Counted from the first letter of the stretch, positions 52,975 to 62,011 are shown. The stretch: 64,000 bases of DNA from Pseudidiomarina sp. CB1 (GCF_024752025.1 NZ_JANTPU010000002.1:248001-312000); one strand, 5' to 3'. Numbers and translations: made by a program. The notes: generated by a model not told the origin, from the sequence alone.

Positions 52975-55680
52975 TTAGAAGCTGTAGCGAACTTTCAGAT
53001 AGAGCTGGCGACCAAGTAAGTCGTAAGTCATCGTATCTGTGTTGGCGTCGGTCCAGCTTTGGATGTACGGAGGTTGCTTGTCAAACAGGTTGTTCGCACC
53101 AGCCGTAACACTCAGTTTCTCATTGAAGAAGTAAGTGCCTTGTGCATTATGATAGAAAACACTTGGTGCATGGTCGCCGATGTCACCTGGCGAAGCGTTG
53201 ATATCATCTGCACCGCCAATGTACTGCACACCATAGTGGAAGCGCCATGCATCTTTCACAAAGGTTGCCGTTGCATTTGAGCGCAGGTGCGTATAGCTAC
53301 CACGACCCCCGGTAATGTAACCAGCGTACTCAATTGCAGGAGCGCCAGCAAAAGGAGTGAAGGTATATTCGTCTAAGTAGCTCATGTTCCAAGAGAAGTC
53401 GCTTTCCCATCCAGCAACGTTGGTTTTATAGAACATCGCAAGATCTAGGCCTGAAACTTTCTCAGTCGCAGCATTCGTGGGTTGAGCTGACAGGAAGTTA
53501 ATATCGCCAGTTAGCGAATCACGGGTAAAGTGATCCGAGCTACAGAATGGGTGCGATAAGTTATCTGAGTTATAACACGCCGCAAGCTTGGTTGAGCCAG
53601 GGATAGTCTGAATCGCATCTTCAATTTCGATATTGTAGTAATCCAGCGTAACTTGCAGGTTCTCAACGAATTGTACATCCCACACGAAGCCAGCCGTAAA
53701 GGTATCTGCGTCTTCTGGTTTGAGGTTCGGGTTACCGCCAACGGTGGTAAGAACCGTAGCACCGAACTGCTCGTAACCGGCCGGGACACCATCAGCTTGG
53801 CAGTTCGCTGCAACTGTTGGATCTGCACCAGCTTGGTCCCAACCATCACATGGATCAGTGGTAGTGAGGTTACCTTCAGCTACACCACCAAACAGCTCTG
53901 GAATATTTGGAATTCGGAATGCTGTCGATTGAGTTGCGCGTACTTTGAAGGCGTCGTTAATACGCCATTGTAAACCGACTTTGTAGTTACCATCGCTACC
54001 AAACGAGTCATAGTCACTGTAGCGGTAGGCGAGCTCGACGCTTAAGTCTTGGGCAAAGGCTTTATCACGTAATAAAGGTACTGCAGTTTCAACATACACT
54101 TCGTTGACCGTATAGCTACCCTCGATTGGGTCAGCTTGGTTGGTATTCATGATACCTGCAGCGATAGAAGAATCGGGATGGCGCCAACCTTTTTCTTTAC
54201 GGTGTTCAACACCAAAGGCAAACGGGACCCATCCCGCAGGGAGGTCAAACACATCACCAGAAATATTAGCCGACAATGAACGTTGTTCATTACCGCCATT
54301 ATCCGTGGTGCGGAACATAATATGGTCAAGGGCTTCTTGGTCGAGACCACCATACCCCAAAAGGTCGATACAAGGAGCGCCGTTTGAACCACAGTTTTCG
54401 GCGTCAAGGCCTTGCGCCAAGCGCTCCATATTGACAATATTCGTCATGCCATCGATAGCTGTGTTACGGCCATAGTTATACGCAACGTCCCATTGCCAGC
54501 CGTTATCCAAGTAGCCATTTAAGCCCACGACCGTACGGAAGGTATTGACGTCTTGGAAGAAAATACGCGGGCCACCTTCAAGTAGGCGACGACCATCTAA
54601 TCGAATCGTTTCACCGACTGGGTTGGTTGGATGATCAGGAGCGAACTCAATGCCGCGCAATGTGCCTGGCGTCGCTAATTGTTCTGATGTACGGTTGTTG
54701 TATAGAACTTCGGTAAATACTGTGGTATCCGACGTTAACTGGTAATCAGCAAAGGTCGAAAAGTTCCAATTGGTGATAGGGTTCACAGCATTCAGGTAAG
54801 GGAAGAACGCGAAATTATGAGCGGCGGAACTATACGGTTCGTAAAAGTCACCGTCACCGTTCGGATCTTGATTAAAGTTAATGCGTGCGCCTGCGTCAGG
54901 GCCGGTCAAAATCGTAGCGCGACCGCCGATCGTACTTGAGCTGCCAAAGCAATCAAGTTGACCCGGGGTTAATTCACCCAACGCACAGCCTGCTTGGTCG
55001 GCCATGTTGATCTCGTCAGATGAACGATAACCAAGAGTGGCCATGATTCGGCCTTTATCGCTGCTGGCGCCAATAATCATATTTACATTGCGATCTTGTC
55101 CATCACCGCTATCAGTGGCACCAACGCGTCCCTCGATACTAAAGCCTTCATAGCCTTTCTTTGTGATGATGTTCACCACGCCGGCTACGGCGTCTGCACC
55201 ATAAATGGCAGATGCTCCGTCTTTTAGTACCTCGATGCGCTGAATGACTTCAACCGGAATCATATTCAGGTCAACAGAACTATTTGCACCTGTACCGCCG
55301 TTAACGATACGGCGGCCATTTAGTAAAACCAATGTGCGGTTAATTCCTAAGCCACGTAAGTTAACTTGCGCCGTGCCATACCCGTTACCGGTCCAGTAGG
55401 CATTGCTTTGGTTACCTGCAAAGCCCGCTGATGCCGACATCTTCTGCAAGATGAGCTCCACTGATGTTACACCTGATACTTCGATGTCTTCAGCAGTGAA
55501 GACTTGCACTGGTGCCGCGCTCTCGGCTTCTACGCGTTGCAAACGCGAGCCCGTAACGGTAATGCGCTCATCGGCGCTAGCGCTTTCATTGCTCGTGGTT
55601 TCTTGAGCTTGGACATTTGCGGACGGCAATAACGCAAAGGCTATGGCGACGGCAAGGGGAGAAGTAATGTGGTTTTTCAT
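52975..55680 (-). CDS. TonB-dependent outer-membrane receptor
   Basis: 901 residues. Signal peptide (cleavage near NVQAQ), TonB-box-like ERITVTGSRL, plug domain with VNLRGLGINRTLVLLNGRR and LKDGASAIYGADAVAGVVNI, and a long barrel ending in the typical YLKVRYSF. Length fits receptors for peptides, siderophores or sugars. The two PepSY proteins downstream suggest that the ligand is an iron complex to be reduced at the inner membrane; no Fur box is visible, so this is inference. The long upstream gap contains a repeated 8-mer. Confidence 0.88.
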   Translation of the reverse strand: MKNHITSPLAVAIAFALLPSANVQAQETTSNESASADERITVTGSRLQRVEAESAAPVQVFTAEDIEVSGVTSVELILQKMSASAGFAGNQSNAYWTGNGYGTAQVNLRGLGINRTLVLLNGRRIVNGGTGANSSVDLNMIPVEVIQRIEVLKDGASAIYGADAVAGVVNIITKKGYEGFSIEGRVGATDSGDGQDRNVNMIIGASSDKGRIMATLGYRSSDEINMADQAGCALGELTPGQLDCFGSSSTIGGRATILTGPDAGARINFNQDPNGDGDFYEPYSSAAHNFAFFPYLNAVNPITNWNFSTFADYQLTSDTTVFTEVLYNNRTSEQLATPGTLRGIEFAPDHPTNPVGETIRLDGRRLLEGGPRIFFQDVNTFRTVVGLNGYLDNGWQWDVAYNYGRNTAIDGMTNIVNMERLAQGLDAENCGSNGAPCIDLLGYGGLDQEALDHIMFRTTDNGGNEQRSLSANISGDVFDLPAGWVPFAFGVEHRKEKGWRHPDSSIAAGIMNTNQADPIEGSYTVNEVYVETAVPLLRDKAFAQDLSVELAYRYSDYDSFGSDGNYKVGLQWRINDAFKVRATQSTAFRIPNIPELFGGVAEGNLTTTDPCDGWDQAGADPTVAANCQADGVPAGYEQFGATVLTTVGGNPNLKPEDADTFTAGFVWDVQFVENLQVTLDYYNIEIEDAIQTIPGSTKLAACYNSDNLSHPFCSSDHFTRDSLTGDINFLSAQPTNAATEKVSGLDLAMFYKTNVAGWESDFSWNMSYLDEYTFTPFAGAPAIEYAGYITGGRGSYTHLRSNATATFVKDAWRFHYGVQYIGGADDINASPGDIGDHAPSVFYHNAQGTYFFNEKLSVTAGANNLFDKQPPYIQSWTDANTDTMTYDLLGRQLYLKVRYSF

Positions 55681-56006
55681 GTGGTCACCCTGAATAATCT
55701 ATAGTTGTTATGAGCTTATGTTGTTCCGTTAAAATCACAAATAGGAATACTTGTGTATACAACTCAACAATAGCTGAAATTAAAGCGCTGTAAAGCTGAA
55801 ACCATTGTAAAGTTGTATAGCGAATAGCCAAATCAAAGGATTTTACGCTGGTTGTATAGTCAAGTTTAGGGGGTGCTAATACGCATAGACTCGCAGACTA
55901 TAAGACCTTTCACGGTCAAAACTAACACGGGAATAAAAAGTTGTGCAACGCATTTGTGGAATATTTTATTCTGCATAAAAATGCAGTTTGATTGTATGTT
56001 TATCAA
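55681..56006 (-). promoter_or_regulatory. AT-rich regulatory region upstream of the TonB receptor
   Basis: 326 bp without a gene. GTTGTATA occurs three times: inverted at 55756-55763, direct at 55812-55819 and 55851-55858; two direct copies share GTTGTATAG and all are followed closely by a CAAG/GAA-type sequence. These may be operator half-sites. CTGCAT-AAAA-ATGCAG (55971-55986) forms a small hairpin next to the end of the glycosyltransferase gene. No Fur box, no riboswitch and no small gene found. Confidence 0.5.
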
Positions 56007-57041
56007 CTATATGGATTTGAAGACAAGTTTCTTTTGTAATCGGTAGCTAAGCATAAAAATAATGACTTCGGCGGCAGGTTTACCGATGAAAGGAGATACC
56101 CCAAGCAATAATAAACTTTTGGTCAGGGCGTAGTTTGCGCCAACGAGAATGGCTGCAAGCAGAGTGTATTGTGAGGCGTCACGAACTAATGTGCCGCCTT
56201 TACCAAACACCCACTGGCGGTTCAGGCTAAAGTTAAAGATCCCCGAACATAGGCGGGCGACGGCGATGGCGAGCAGAATTTCGCCGGTGAAGCCATAAAT
56301 CAGCGCAAAAAGTCCGTAATCGATTGCTGCTGATGCTATACCCACGCCCGAGAACTTTAGGAATTTCTTATAAATGAGTGCAGAGTCGTGCAGCGGCTTG
56401 AAATGACTGCTTTGATTCCCTTGTTCATAGACGGTTTGAATGGCAACGCTCTCAAACGCTAGCTTTTCTCGCTTCGCAAGAATAAGCATATCCAGTTCGA
56501 ACTCATAGCGATCGCTCGGTAACTCTACCAGTTCAGCTAACAGCTTTTGGGGAATACCGCGAAGACCTGTTTGTGTGTCAGGAATATTAATACGTAAGCC
56601 AAGACGAAAGGTGAGGCGGGCAAAGTTGTTACCCAACCATGAACGAAAGGGAATGCCTTTTTCGGAAAAGTTACGGCTGCCAAGCCAGAGTGCGTCCGGT
56701 TTATTGCTGAATGCCTGCAGTACCGCCAGAACATCTTCTGGTAGGTGCTGACCATCGGCATCAGCGGTAACAACGCCTTGCGCTGCGGGATAGTGCTGAA
56801 TAACCCAACGAAACCCGGTCTTTAATGCTGCGCCCTTACCTTTGTTCACGTCATGGGTAACAATTTCTAGCTGCTCGCGGCTTTGTAAGGATTTAAACAA
56901 TGCATCATCATCACTCCCATCGTTCACTATTACAATACGCTGCTCTGGGTCAGCTTGACGCTGGAGGGCGTCTACCACGTTCACCAAGCTTTGGTCTGGA
57001 TTATACGCGGGAATAATAATGACGGGATGTGTGCTTGGCAA
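56007..57041 (-). CDS. GT2 glycosyltransferase fused to GtrA-like flippase
   Basis: 344 residues. The N-terminal GT-A domain (about 1-220) shows IIIPAYNPD, VNDGSDDDA, the DxD motif in TADADGQHLP, and DTQTGLRGIP, all typical of dolichol-phosphate mannosyltransferase-like GT2 enzymes. The C-terminal part (about 228-342) has four hydrophobic helices of the GtrA type (RLCSGIFNFSLNRQWVF). It probably makes and flips a polyprenyl-phosphate sugar. 25 bases after the DUF3667 gene upstream, so likely in one operon. Confidence 0.88.
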   Translation of the reverse strand: MPSTHPVIIIPAYNPDQSLVNVVDALQRQADPEQRIVIVNDGSDDDALFKSLQSREQLEIVTHDVNKGKGAALKTGFRWVIQHYPAAQGVVTADADGQHLPEDVLAVLQAFSNKPDALWLGSRNFSEKGIPFRSWLGNNFARLTFRLGLRINIPDTQTGLRGIPQKLLAELVELPSDRYEFELDMLILAKREKLAFESVAIQTVYEQGNQSSHFKPLHDSALIYKKFLKFSGVGIASAAIDYGLFALIYGFTGEILLAIAVARLCSGIFNFSLNRQWVFGKGGTLVRDASQYTLLAAILVGANYALTKSLLLLGVSPFIGKPAAEVIIFMLSYRLQKKLVFKSI

Positions 57042-57066
57042 AATGGAGCCTCGTTAGCTAGTAAAG

Positions 57067-58089
57067 TTACGCTGTTAATATGCCGATAAACAACATGATG
57101 ATAAAGGCAAAACTAAGTAAAACAATGTATGCCAAACCTGAGAGCGCAAATTTGAAGAGCGTCATTGGCCAGCCTTGCTCATAAAAGAGCTTCTGCGTGA
57201 AAAGCATATAACTTACTATCCAGACCAGTAGGATATTCTCGGCCCAGTCAATGGTTTCCTCAATGACACCATAGCCGGTCATGTCTGCCGCCCAAGCAGA
57301 CCCTTTCGAGAGTACCGTCAAGATCATCAATGAAAGTAGTAAGAAGGCGTGTGTATGTAATGCCGCGCTCAGATGTTCTAAGTAATAGCGTCCAGAAAAA
57401 GCGTAAATAAGCTTCAAGAACAATGCCCAGAAAGGCAGCATGATCAGCATCATTTGCGGTGCCAGTGAAACCAGCCGTTTAGTGAGCACTTTGGGTTCTT
57501 TTGCGAGTTCTCTAATGCGCTGTTCGATTTGCGCCTCTTCTTCCTCGGTTGCTAATGGCAGCGACACGCTAAGGTTCCCGAAGGGGTCGGTGAGCTCACT
57601 TGCGGGCGGCCGAACGGGCACAGTTATACCTTGTTCGGTGAGCACTTTATCGGTTTGCTCAAGTTGCTTTTCAAGCTCTGCTTGTTGTTCCGGAGTGGTC
57701 TCGGTTTGTATCGCGTTGACGTTATCAAAGTCGATCAGGGTCGTCAGCACTAAAAACGAAATCAACGAAATGAAAAAATACAGCCGCAATGGCGGCACAT
57801 ACGAAGCATGTCGACCTTTCACAAACTCTTGGGTGAGAAAACCAGGCCGCATGAACAAACTGAAAAGCGTTCGATAAAAACGTGAGTCCCAATGGCTAAT
57901 TTCACCCATTAGATCGCCCACGACGGCGAAAATACTGCGAATGTAATGGCGGTCTTGTTGCCCGCACACATGACAAAACTCACCGAGAAGTTCACTATCA
58001 CAATTTTTACAACGGTGCTGACTAGTAGTGCCACTGCGCGAAAGCGGTGGTTGTTCGTTCGTCAGTGCTTCTTGGCTCGATTCGGTCAT
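57067..58089 (-). CDS. DUF3667 membrane protein with zinc ribbon
   Basis: 340 residues. N-terminal zinc ribbon CKNCDSELLGEFCHVCGQQ (two CxxC knuckles, about 27-45), then FLTQEFVKGRHASYVPPLRLYFF, the mark of DUF3667, four or five membrane helices (about 105-125, 210-235, 245-265, 280-300, 315-338) and a Glu-rich soluble stretch (about 130-195) that may be coiled. Function unknown. First gene of a probable operon with the glycosyltransferase. Confidence 0.85.
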   Translation of the reverse strand: MTESSQEALTNEQPPLSRSGTTSQHRCKNCDSELLGEFCHVCGQQDRHYIRSIFAVVGDLMGEISHWDSRFYRTLFSLFMRPGFLTQEFVKGRHASYVPPLRLYFFISLISFLVLTTLIDFDNVNAIQTETTPEQQAELEKQLEQTDKVLTEQGITVPVRPPASELTDPFGNLSVSLPLATEEEEAQIEQRIRELAKEPKVLTKRLVSLAPQMMLIMLPFWALFLKLIYAFSGRYYLEHLSAALHTHAFLLLSLMILTVLSKGSAWAADMTGYGVIEETIDWAENILLVWIVSYMLFTQKLFYEQGWPMTLFKFALSGLAYIVLLSFAFIIMLFIGILTA

Positions 58090-58150
58090 AGTGGCGAATT
58101 TATTATAATTTTAATAACCACAGTGTAGCCTAAGTTACTCGCTGAGCACA

Positions 58151-58178
58151 AAAAAAGCCGATCCTTCGATCGGCTTTT
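58151..58178. terminator. Bidirectional intrinsic terminator
   Basis: GCCGATC (58157-58163), loop CTTC, GATCGGC (58168-58174), flanked by AAAAAA on the left and TTTTCGTTTT on the right. It sits just past the stop of the small exported protein gene, so it can end that minus-strand transcript (T-run on the minus strand). Confidence 0.88.
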
Positions 58179-58205
58179 CGTTTTACGCTGTTTTACGGCA
58201 GATGA

Positions 58206-58478
58206 CTAACGGTTATCGCCGTTGTCTTTCTTCTTACCGTTATCTTTCTTCTTCTTGCTTTCATCTTGTAAGGCTTTACGTTGTGCTTCACGTTCGGCTT
58301 TCATCGCTTCATGCTCAGCCTTCATTTTTTCGCGCAGCTCAGCCTTGCGTTCTTCAGCTGTTTTCTTCGCATCTTCGGCTTTTTCTTGCCCTTGCGAGGC
58401 GTTTTGTGCTTGCGCTAGTGCGGGCTCAGCAGCGAATAAGCCGATGCCAACAACGAGTAACATAAGTAAGCGGTTCAT
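58206..58478 (-). CDS. Small exported highly charged protein
   Basis: 90 residues. A signal peptide (about 1-23, cleavage at ALA-QAQ) precedes a mature peptide almost wholly of Lys, Glu, Ala and Asp (EKAEDAKKTAEERKAELREK and onward), predicted as a single charged helix or coiled coil, ending in Lys/Asp/Gly/Asn repeats. The frame is open to 58640, but the ATG at 58478 with GGAGG 8 bases upstream and a clear signal peptide is the true start. I do not recognise a family; a periplasmic spacer or chaperone-like helix is conceivable. Confidence 0.75.
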   Translation of the reverse strand: MNRLLMLLVVGIGLFAAEPALAQAQNASQGQEKAEDAKKTAEERKAELREKMKAEHEAMKAEREAQRKALQDESKKKKDNGKKKDNGDNR

Positions 58479-58589
58479 AGTCATCACCTCCATTTGTGGT
58501 GTGATCAAGTGTATCTCAATTCTTATTACCCTGCTTAAAAATACAGCGTTATCCCTTAAAGTTTGCGATAGTTTTACAAAAATGAAATG

Positions 58590-58610
58590 CTGCGACGTAA
58601 CATGTCGCAG
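58590..58610. promoter_or_regulatory. Palindrome upstream of the WYL-less regulator
   Basis: CTGCGAC and GTCGCAG (7-bp arms, 58590-58596 and 58604-58610) around GTAACAT, in the 185-bp divergent gap. A dimeric regulator, perhaps the product of the neighbouring gene, could bind it. No T-run, so not a terminator. Confidence 0.4.
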
Positions 58611-58663
58611 TGGGGGTATAACCTTGCATAGAACCGACACTGAATCAGAAAGGGAGTTCAGTC

Positions 58664-59218
58664 ATGCAAACGGTACTGCGCTACCTATTAATGTTGCGGC
58701 ACATACCCAAACAGCCGCAGAAAATTGACGTCAATACCCTGCGGGAACGCCTTACTGAGCAAGGCATCGATGTGAGTGTCCGTACGATTCAGCGTAACCT
58801 CGTTGAATTGTCAGAGGTGTTTCCATTGACAACAGATGAGCGGTGCAAGCCGTTTGGCTGGAGTTTACTTGCGGATGCGCCATTGCTGCCCTTAGCTTCC
58901 AATGGAAGCGCAGCACGTCGCACTAATGGTAATGGCAGTTTGCACTCTAACGGGTTGTCGGGTGAAACGGTGGAAATCGAACTGGAATGTGACCTTGCGT
59001 TACAACCGCAGCTCGAGGCTTATCCGTTAAATAAGTCACAAAAGCTGACAGCGGGTGCTGATACCTTTACGTTAACAGCGGATGCTGAGCTGTCGACCGA
59101 ATTATTGGTATGGATCTTAAGTCACGGGGCGCAGATAGAGGTGATTGCGCCGGCGAGTCTAAGAACCGAGGTCGCACAGCACGCTGAAGCAATGTACCGC
59201 TACTATTTTGACCAGTGA
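58664..59218 (+). CDS. HTH-WCX regulator lacking the WYL domain
   Basis: 184 residues. N-terminal winged helix (about 1-68) with VSVRTIQRNLVELSEVF, close to the equivalent segment of the 354-residue WYL regulator at 48094. A low-complexity Asn/Gly/Ser/Arg linker (about 80-103) follows, then a domain resembling the C-terminal WCX extension (about 104-184; LVWILSHGAQIEVIAPASLR matches LVQWLLARAAYLKILAPTDFR in placement). The central WYL sensor domain is missing. No frameshift is visible. It may act without a ligand, or pair with the full-length protein. Its end overlaps the convergent ogt gene by 16 bases. Confidence 0.75.
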   Translation: MQTVLRYLLMLRHIPKQPQKIDVNTLRERLTEQGIDVSVRTIQRNLVELSEVFPLTTDERCKPFGWSLLADAPLLPLASNGSAARRTNGNGSLHSNGLSGETVEIELECDLALQPQLEAYPLNKSQKLTAGADTFTLTADAELSTELLVWILSHGAQIEVIAPASLRTEVAQHAEAMYRYYFDQ

Positions 59219-59664
59219 CAGCCTTCGTGCTGTAACAACCACTCTTTTTTCTCGAGCCCTCCGGCATAGCCGGTCAAGCTCCCGTCTGCCCCGATGATCC
59301 GATGACAGGGGACGACAATTGCAATGGGATTTTTACTGTTCGCCATGCCGACGGCTCGCACACCTTTAGGATTATGGATTGCGTCAGCAATAGCGGCGTA
59401 GCTTACGGTTTGCCCAAATGGCACCTGCGTCAGTGCTTGCCATACGCGTTGCTGAAAGTCGGTACCGCTTGGTTTCAGAGGCAAGTCAAACTGCTTTCTG
59501 CGACCGCCGAAGTAGTCCTCGAGTTGCCGTAAAGCTTCGTTAAGTATGCGACACGTCGATGTGTTGGCTCGGTTGCTGGAACCAAATTCAATGGCGGTCA
59601 CGTGGTCGCCGTCACTACTTACGACAACCGGACCCAGAGGAGACGAAAGCTGTGCTTGATACAT
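59203..59664 (-). CDS. ogt: Methylated-DNA-protein-cysteine methyltransferase
   Basis: Suicide repair of O6-methylguanine. The acceptor C120 lies in VVPCHRIIG, the helix-turn-helix with the arginine finger includes GVRAVGMANSKNP, and the C-terminal GYAGGLEKKEWLLQHEG is typical. 153 residues, single-domain Ogt type, without the AdaA part. Divergent from the Nramp gene and convergent with the HTH-WCX gene. Confidence 0.94.
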   Translation of the reverse strand: MYQAQLSSPLGPVVVSSDGDHVTAIEFGSSNRANTSTCRILNEALRQLEDYFGGRRKQFDLPLKPSGTDFQQRVWQALTQVPFGQTVSYAAIADAIHNPKGVRAVGMANSKNPIAIVVPCHRIIGADGSLTGYAGGLEKKEWLLQHEGCHWSK

Positions 59665-59754
59665 TGCGGTTTTCTCACTGTTTGCGTAACTTAGTTTTAG
59701 TTAATTTATTCAGCATACGCCATCATCGGCGACAAGCAAGAGGCGCGGGTTTCT

Positions 59755-60957
59755 ATGCGTAAAGGTTTTAGTTTTGGTCCGGCGACCTTGGTCGCTGCCG
59801 CTTTCATCGGGCCTGGAACGGTTGTAACAGCAAGTTTAGCTGGCGCAAATTATGGCTATGCGCTGTTGTGGGCACTGGTTTTTTCGGTACTCGCGACGAT
59901 GATTTTACAAGAGATGGCGGCGCGTTTGGGCGTTGTCACGCAACAGGGACTAGGCGAGGCGATACGGCAACAGGTCAAGCAGCCGCTGTTACGTTGGGGC
60001 GCTATCGTGTTGGTGGTCGCTGCTGTGATCATTGGTAATAGTGTTTATCAAGGCGGTAATTTAACCGGTGCAAGCATGGGCGTTGCTGGGATTATTGGCG
60101 AGCAAGCGGCTTGGCTGCCTATCGTTCTTGGTGGCTTAGCAGCGGTACTTTTGTGGCGCGGTAGCTACGTGTTGTTGGAACGCGTATTGATCGGGCTGGT
60201 GTTATTGATGAGTCTTACGTTTGTCGCCTCCTTTTTGCTGGTGCAGCCCGACTGGATGGCGTTCTTCAAAGGCTTACTGGTACCTAGCCTACCCACTGGC
60301 TCAGTGTTAACGGTCATTGCGCTCATCGGTACCACTGTTGTGCCTTATAACCTTTTCTTGCATGCAGCGAGTTCCGCCAAGAAGTGGCAGCAACCAGAAC
60401 AGTTAAACGAGGCGCGGCGTGATTTATGGGTGTCGATTCCTTTAGGCGGATTAATCTCAGTTGCCATAGTCTCAACAGCGGCAGCAGCATTTTTTGGCAA
60501 GGCGTTAAGTATCGAGGGAGCAGCTGATCTCAGTCAATCTTTACGGCCCTTGGCGGGTGATTGGGCCACATGGTTGATGGCCTTAGGCTTATTTGCCGCT
60601 GGTTTGTCCTCATCAATTACTGCGCCATTGGCTTCCGCTTACGCCCTCAGCGGGATACTCGGACGGAGTGGTGATTTGAAAGGGCTGCCGTTTCGTTTGA
60701 CCTGGATCGGTATTATCACCATTGGCGTCATCATCGCATCGCTGCAAATCAAACCCGTGACCGTTATTTGGTTTGCGCAAGTCGCTAATGGCCTACTGTT
60801 GCCAATCATGGCGTTGTTTTTAGTGTGGGCCTGCAACCATAAGATGATGGGTGGCTACCGCAACAGTTGGCGGCAGAATGCGCTGGCATTGGTCGTCGTG
60901 CTGGTAGCGGTCGGCTTGGGTGTTCGAAGCGTTGGTGCGGCTTTGCAGTTGTGGTAG
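59755..60957 (+). CDS. Divergent Nramp-family transporter
   Basis: 400 residues with about 11 membrane helices. Overall it matches the Nramp family, but the first-helix metal motif DPGN is GPGT (G19-T22), and the helix-6 MPH motif is VPY (196-198) in GTTVVPYNLFLH. These are the residues that bind manganese or iron in MntH, so a different substrate or mechanism is likely. Related altered Nramps include magnesium transporters (NRMT), but the residues here are not simply the same. The first ATG lies at the end of the previous gap with a weak AGGCG site; no operon partner. Confidence 0.82.
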   Translation: MRKGFSFGPATLVAAAFIGPGTVVTASLAGANYGYALLWALVFSVLATMILQEMAARLGVVTQQGLGEAIRQQVKQPLLRWGAIVLVVAAVIIGNSVYQGGNLTGASMGVAGIIGEQAAWLPIVLGGLAAVLLWRGSYVLLERVLIGLVLLMSLTFVASFLLVQPDWMAFFKGLLVPSLPTGSVLTVIALIGTTVVPYNLFLHAASSAKKWQQPEQLNEARRDLWVSIPLGGLISVAIVSTAAAAFFGKALSIEGAADLSQSLRPLAGDWATWLMALGLFAAGLSSSITAPLASAYALSGILGRSGDLKGLPFRLTWIGIITIGVIIASLQIKPVTVIWFAQVANGLLLPIMALFLVWACNHKMMGGYRNSWRQNALALVVVLVAVGLGVRSVGAALQLW

Positions 60958-60961
60958 TGAC

Positions 60962-61942
60962 TTAGTCGCCGAACTGCAATTCAAACTCAACACCCACCAA
61001 CCAACGGGGCTGGCGCGATTCGTCTAAAAATTCGCGCGGCCAATGCAGCCCGACCCAGCCTTCGAAGTATAGCCAATCGCGCAAAAAGCGGGAGCGGTGC
61101 AGCGCTTTTACGCCGTAATCTTGCAGCGGAACGATGCGTTTGGTCTCGCCATACCACCACACTTCAGCGCCTAGAGCGCGTTCATGATGGTAAATATAAT
61201 AAAGCTTTTCAGAAGCGTGCCAGCGCACTCCTTCAGTACGTTCAGCGAAGGTACCGCGTACCCAAAATTTATTAAACCACTGCTCACTTAGGGCGACGTC
61301 ATACTCGATGGTTTGGGCAATACCAAAGCCATCACTATCGCGCCAAAACCCGACACTTTGGAAATGTAGTTCGCTGCTGTCACTGAGAATTTCCTCGAAG
61401 CGGTAGCGCGCGCGCACATAGGGGTCAAGCTTTAAACCACCACGAAATCCAGCACCGAATGACAGGCTATGGTCATCGCGTACGACTGGATCGAAGCCGA
61501 GGCCGACCATCCATTCTTCATCGGCCTGTTCCCGTTGAATAACTGTAGGTCGAGTGGTTTGTTGGTCGTTGATAAAATCGTCGAAATCACCGCGGCCGAT
61601 GACCGCCGAAAATTTGCGTTCAGCATGCGGTAACACAACGCGTGCGCGGAAGCTGGAATCGACCTCAAAGCCCTCATACTCGTCCCATTGGGGCGCCACG
61701 GTGAGGCTGCCATAGACATCGTCATAGACTGAGCGGTCGACGGATTCAGTGAAAAAAGAGTCGAGCCATGCCGCAGTGGCACTGACTGTGGTGCGCAAAC
61801 CACTTCGCATGTCGTCAATGAGCTCTTGATCGGCGGCCTCATTGCCGTCTTCTTGTTTTTGCTGCGCCCAAGCAGTGGTAGTGGCTGCGCTAAACGCGAG
61901 CACGAGTAGACTTAGCTGCAGTAAAGTAGAAGAATGCCGCAT
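60962..61942 (-). CDS. Exported protein, probable outer-membrane beta-barrel
   Basis: 326 residues. Signal peptide (about 1-26, cleavage after AWA). The mature chain begins acidic, then alternates hydrophobic and polar residues with many aromatic residues (FEVDSSFRARVVL, EEWMVGLGF, LSFGAGFRGG, EWWYGETKRI) and ends in VGVEFELQF, an aromatic last strand. This is the pattern of an outer-membrane beta-barrel. I do not recognise a family name with confidence. Convergent with the Nramp gene across 4 bp; divergence gap to the malic enzyme gene is 69 bp. Confidence 0.7.
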   Translation of the reverse strand: MRHSSTLLQLSLLVLAFSAATTTAWAQQKQEDGNEAADQELIDDMRSGLRTTVSATAAWLDSFFTESVDRSVYDDVYGSLTVAPQWDEYEGFEVDSSFRARVVLPHAERKFSAVIGRGDFDDFINDQQTTRPTVIQREQADEEWMVGLGFDPVVRDDHSLSFGAGFRGGLKLDPYVRARYRFEEILSDSSELHFQSVGFWRDSDGFGIAQTIEYDVALSEQWFNKFWVRGTFAERTEGVRWHASEKLYYIYHHERALGAEVWWYGETKRIVPLQDYGVKALHRSRFLRDWLYFEGWVGLHWPREFLDESRQPRWLVGVEFELQFGD

Positions 61943-62011
61943 CGCTCAATTTCCTCTCCTGTAGGTTATTGAACATACAAGGAAACGAGCGATGTTGCCA
62001 GTTAAGAAAGA

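Noticed and set aside
55681-56006. Fur box before the TonB receptor
   Set aside because: No match to GATAATGATAATCATTATC-like hexamer arrays on either strand; only the GTTGTATA repeats stand out.
58664-59218. Regulator as a frameshifted WYL pseudogene
   Set aside because: The frame is continuous with plausible domains at both ends and a linker of normal codons; an internal domain loss fits better, although old deletion cannot be excluded.
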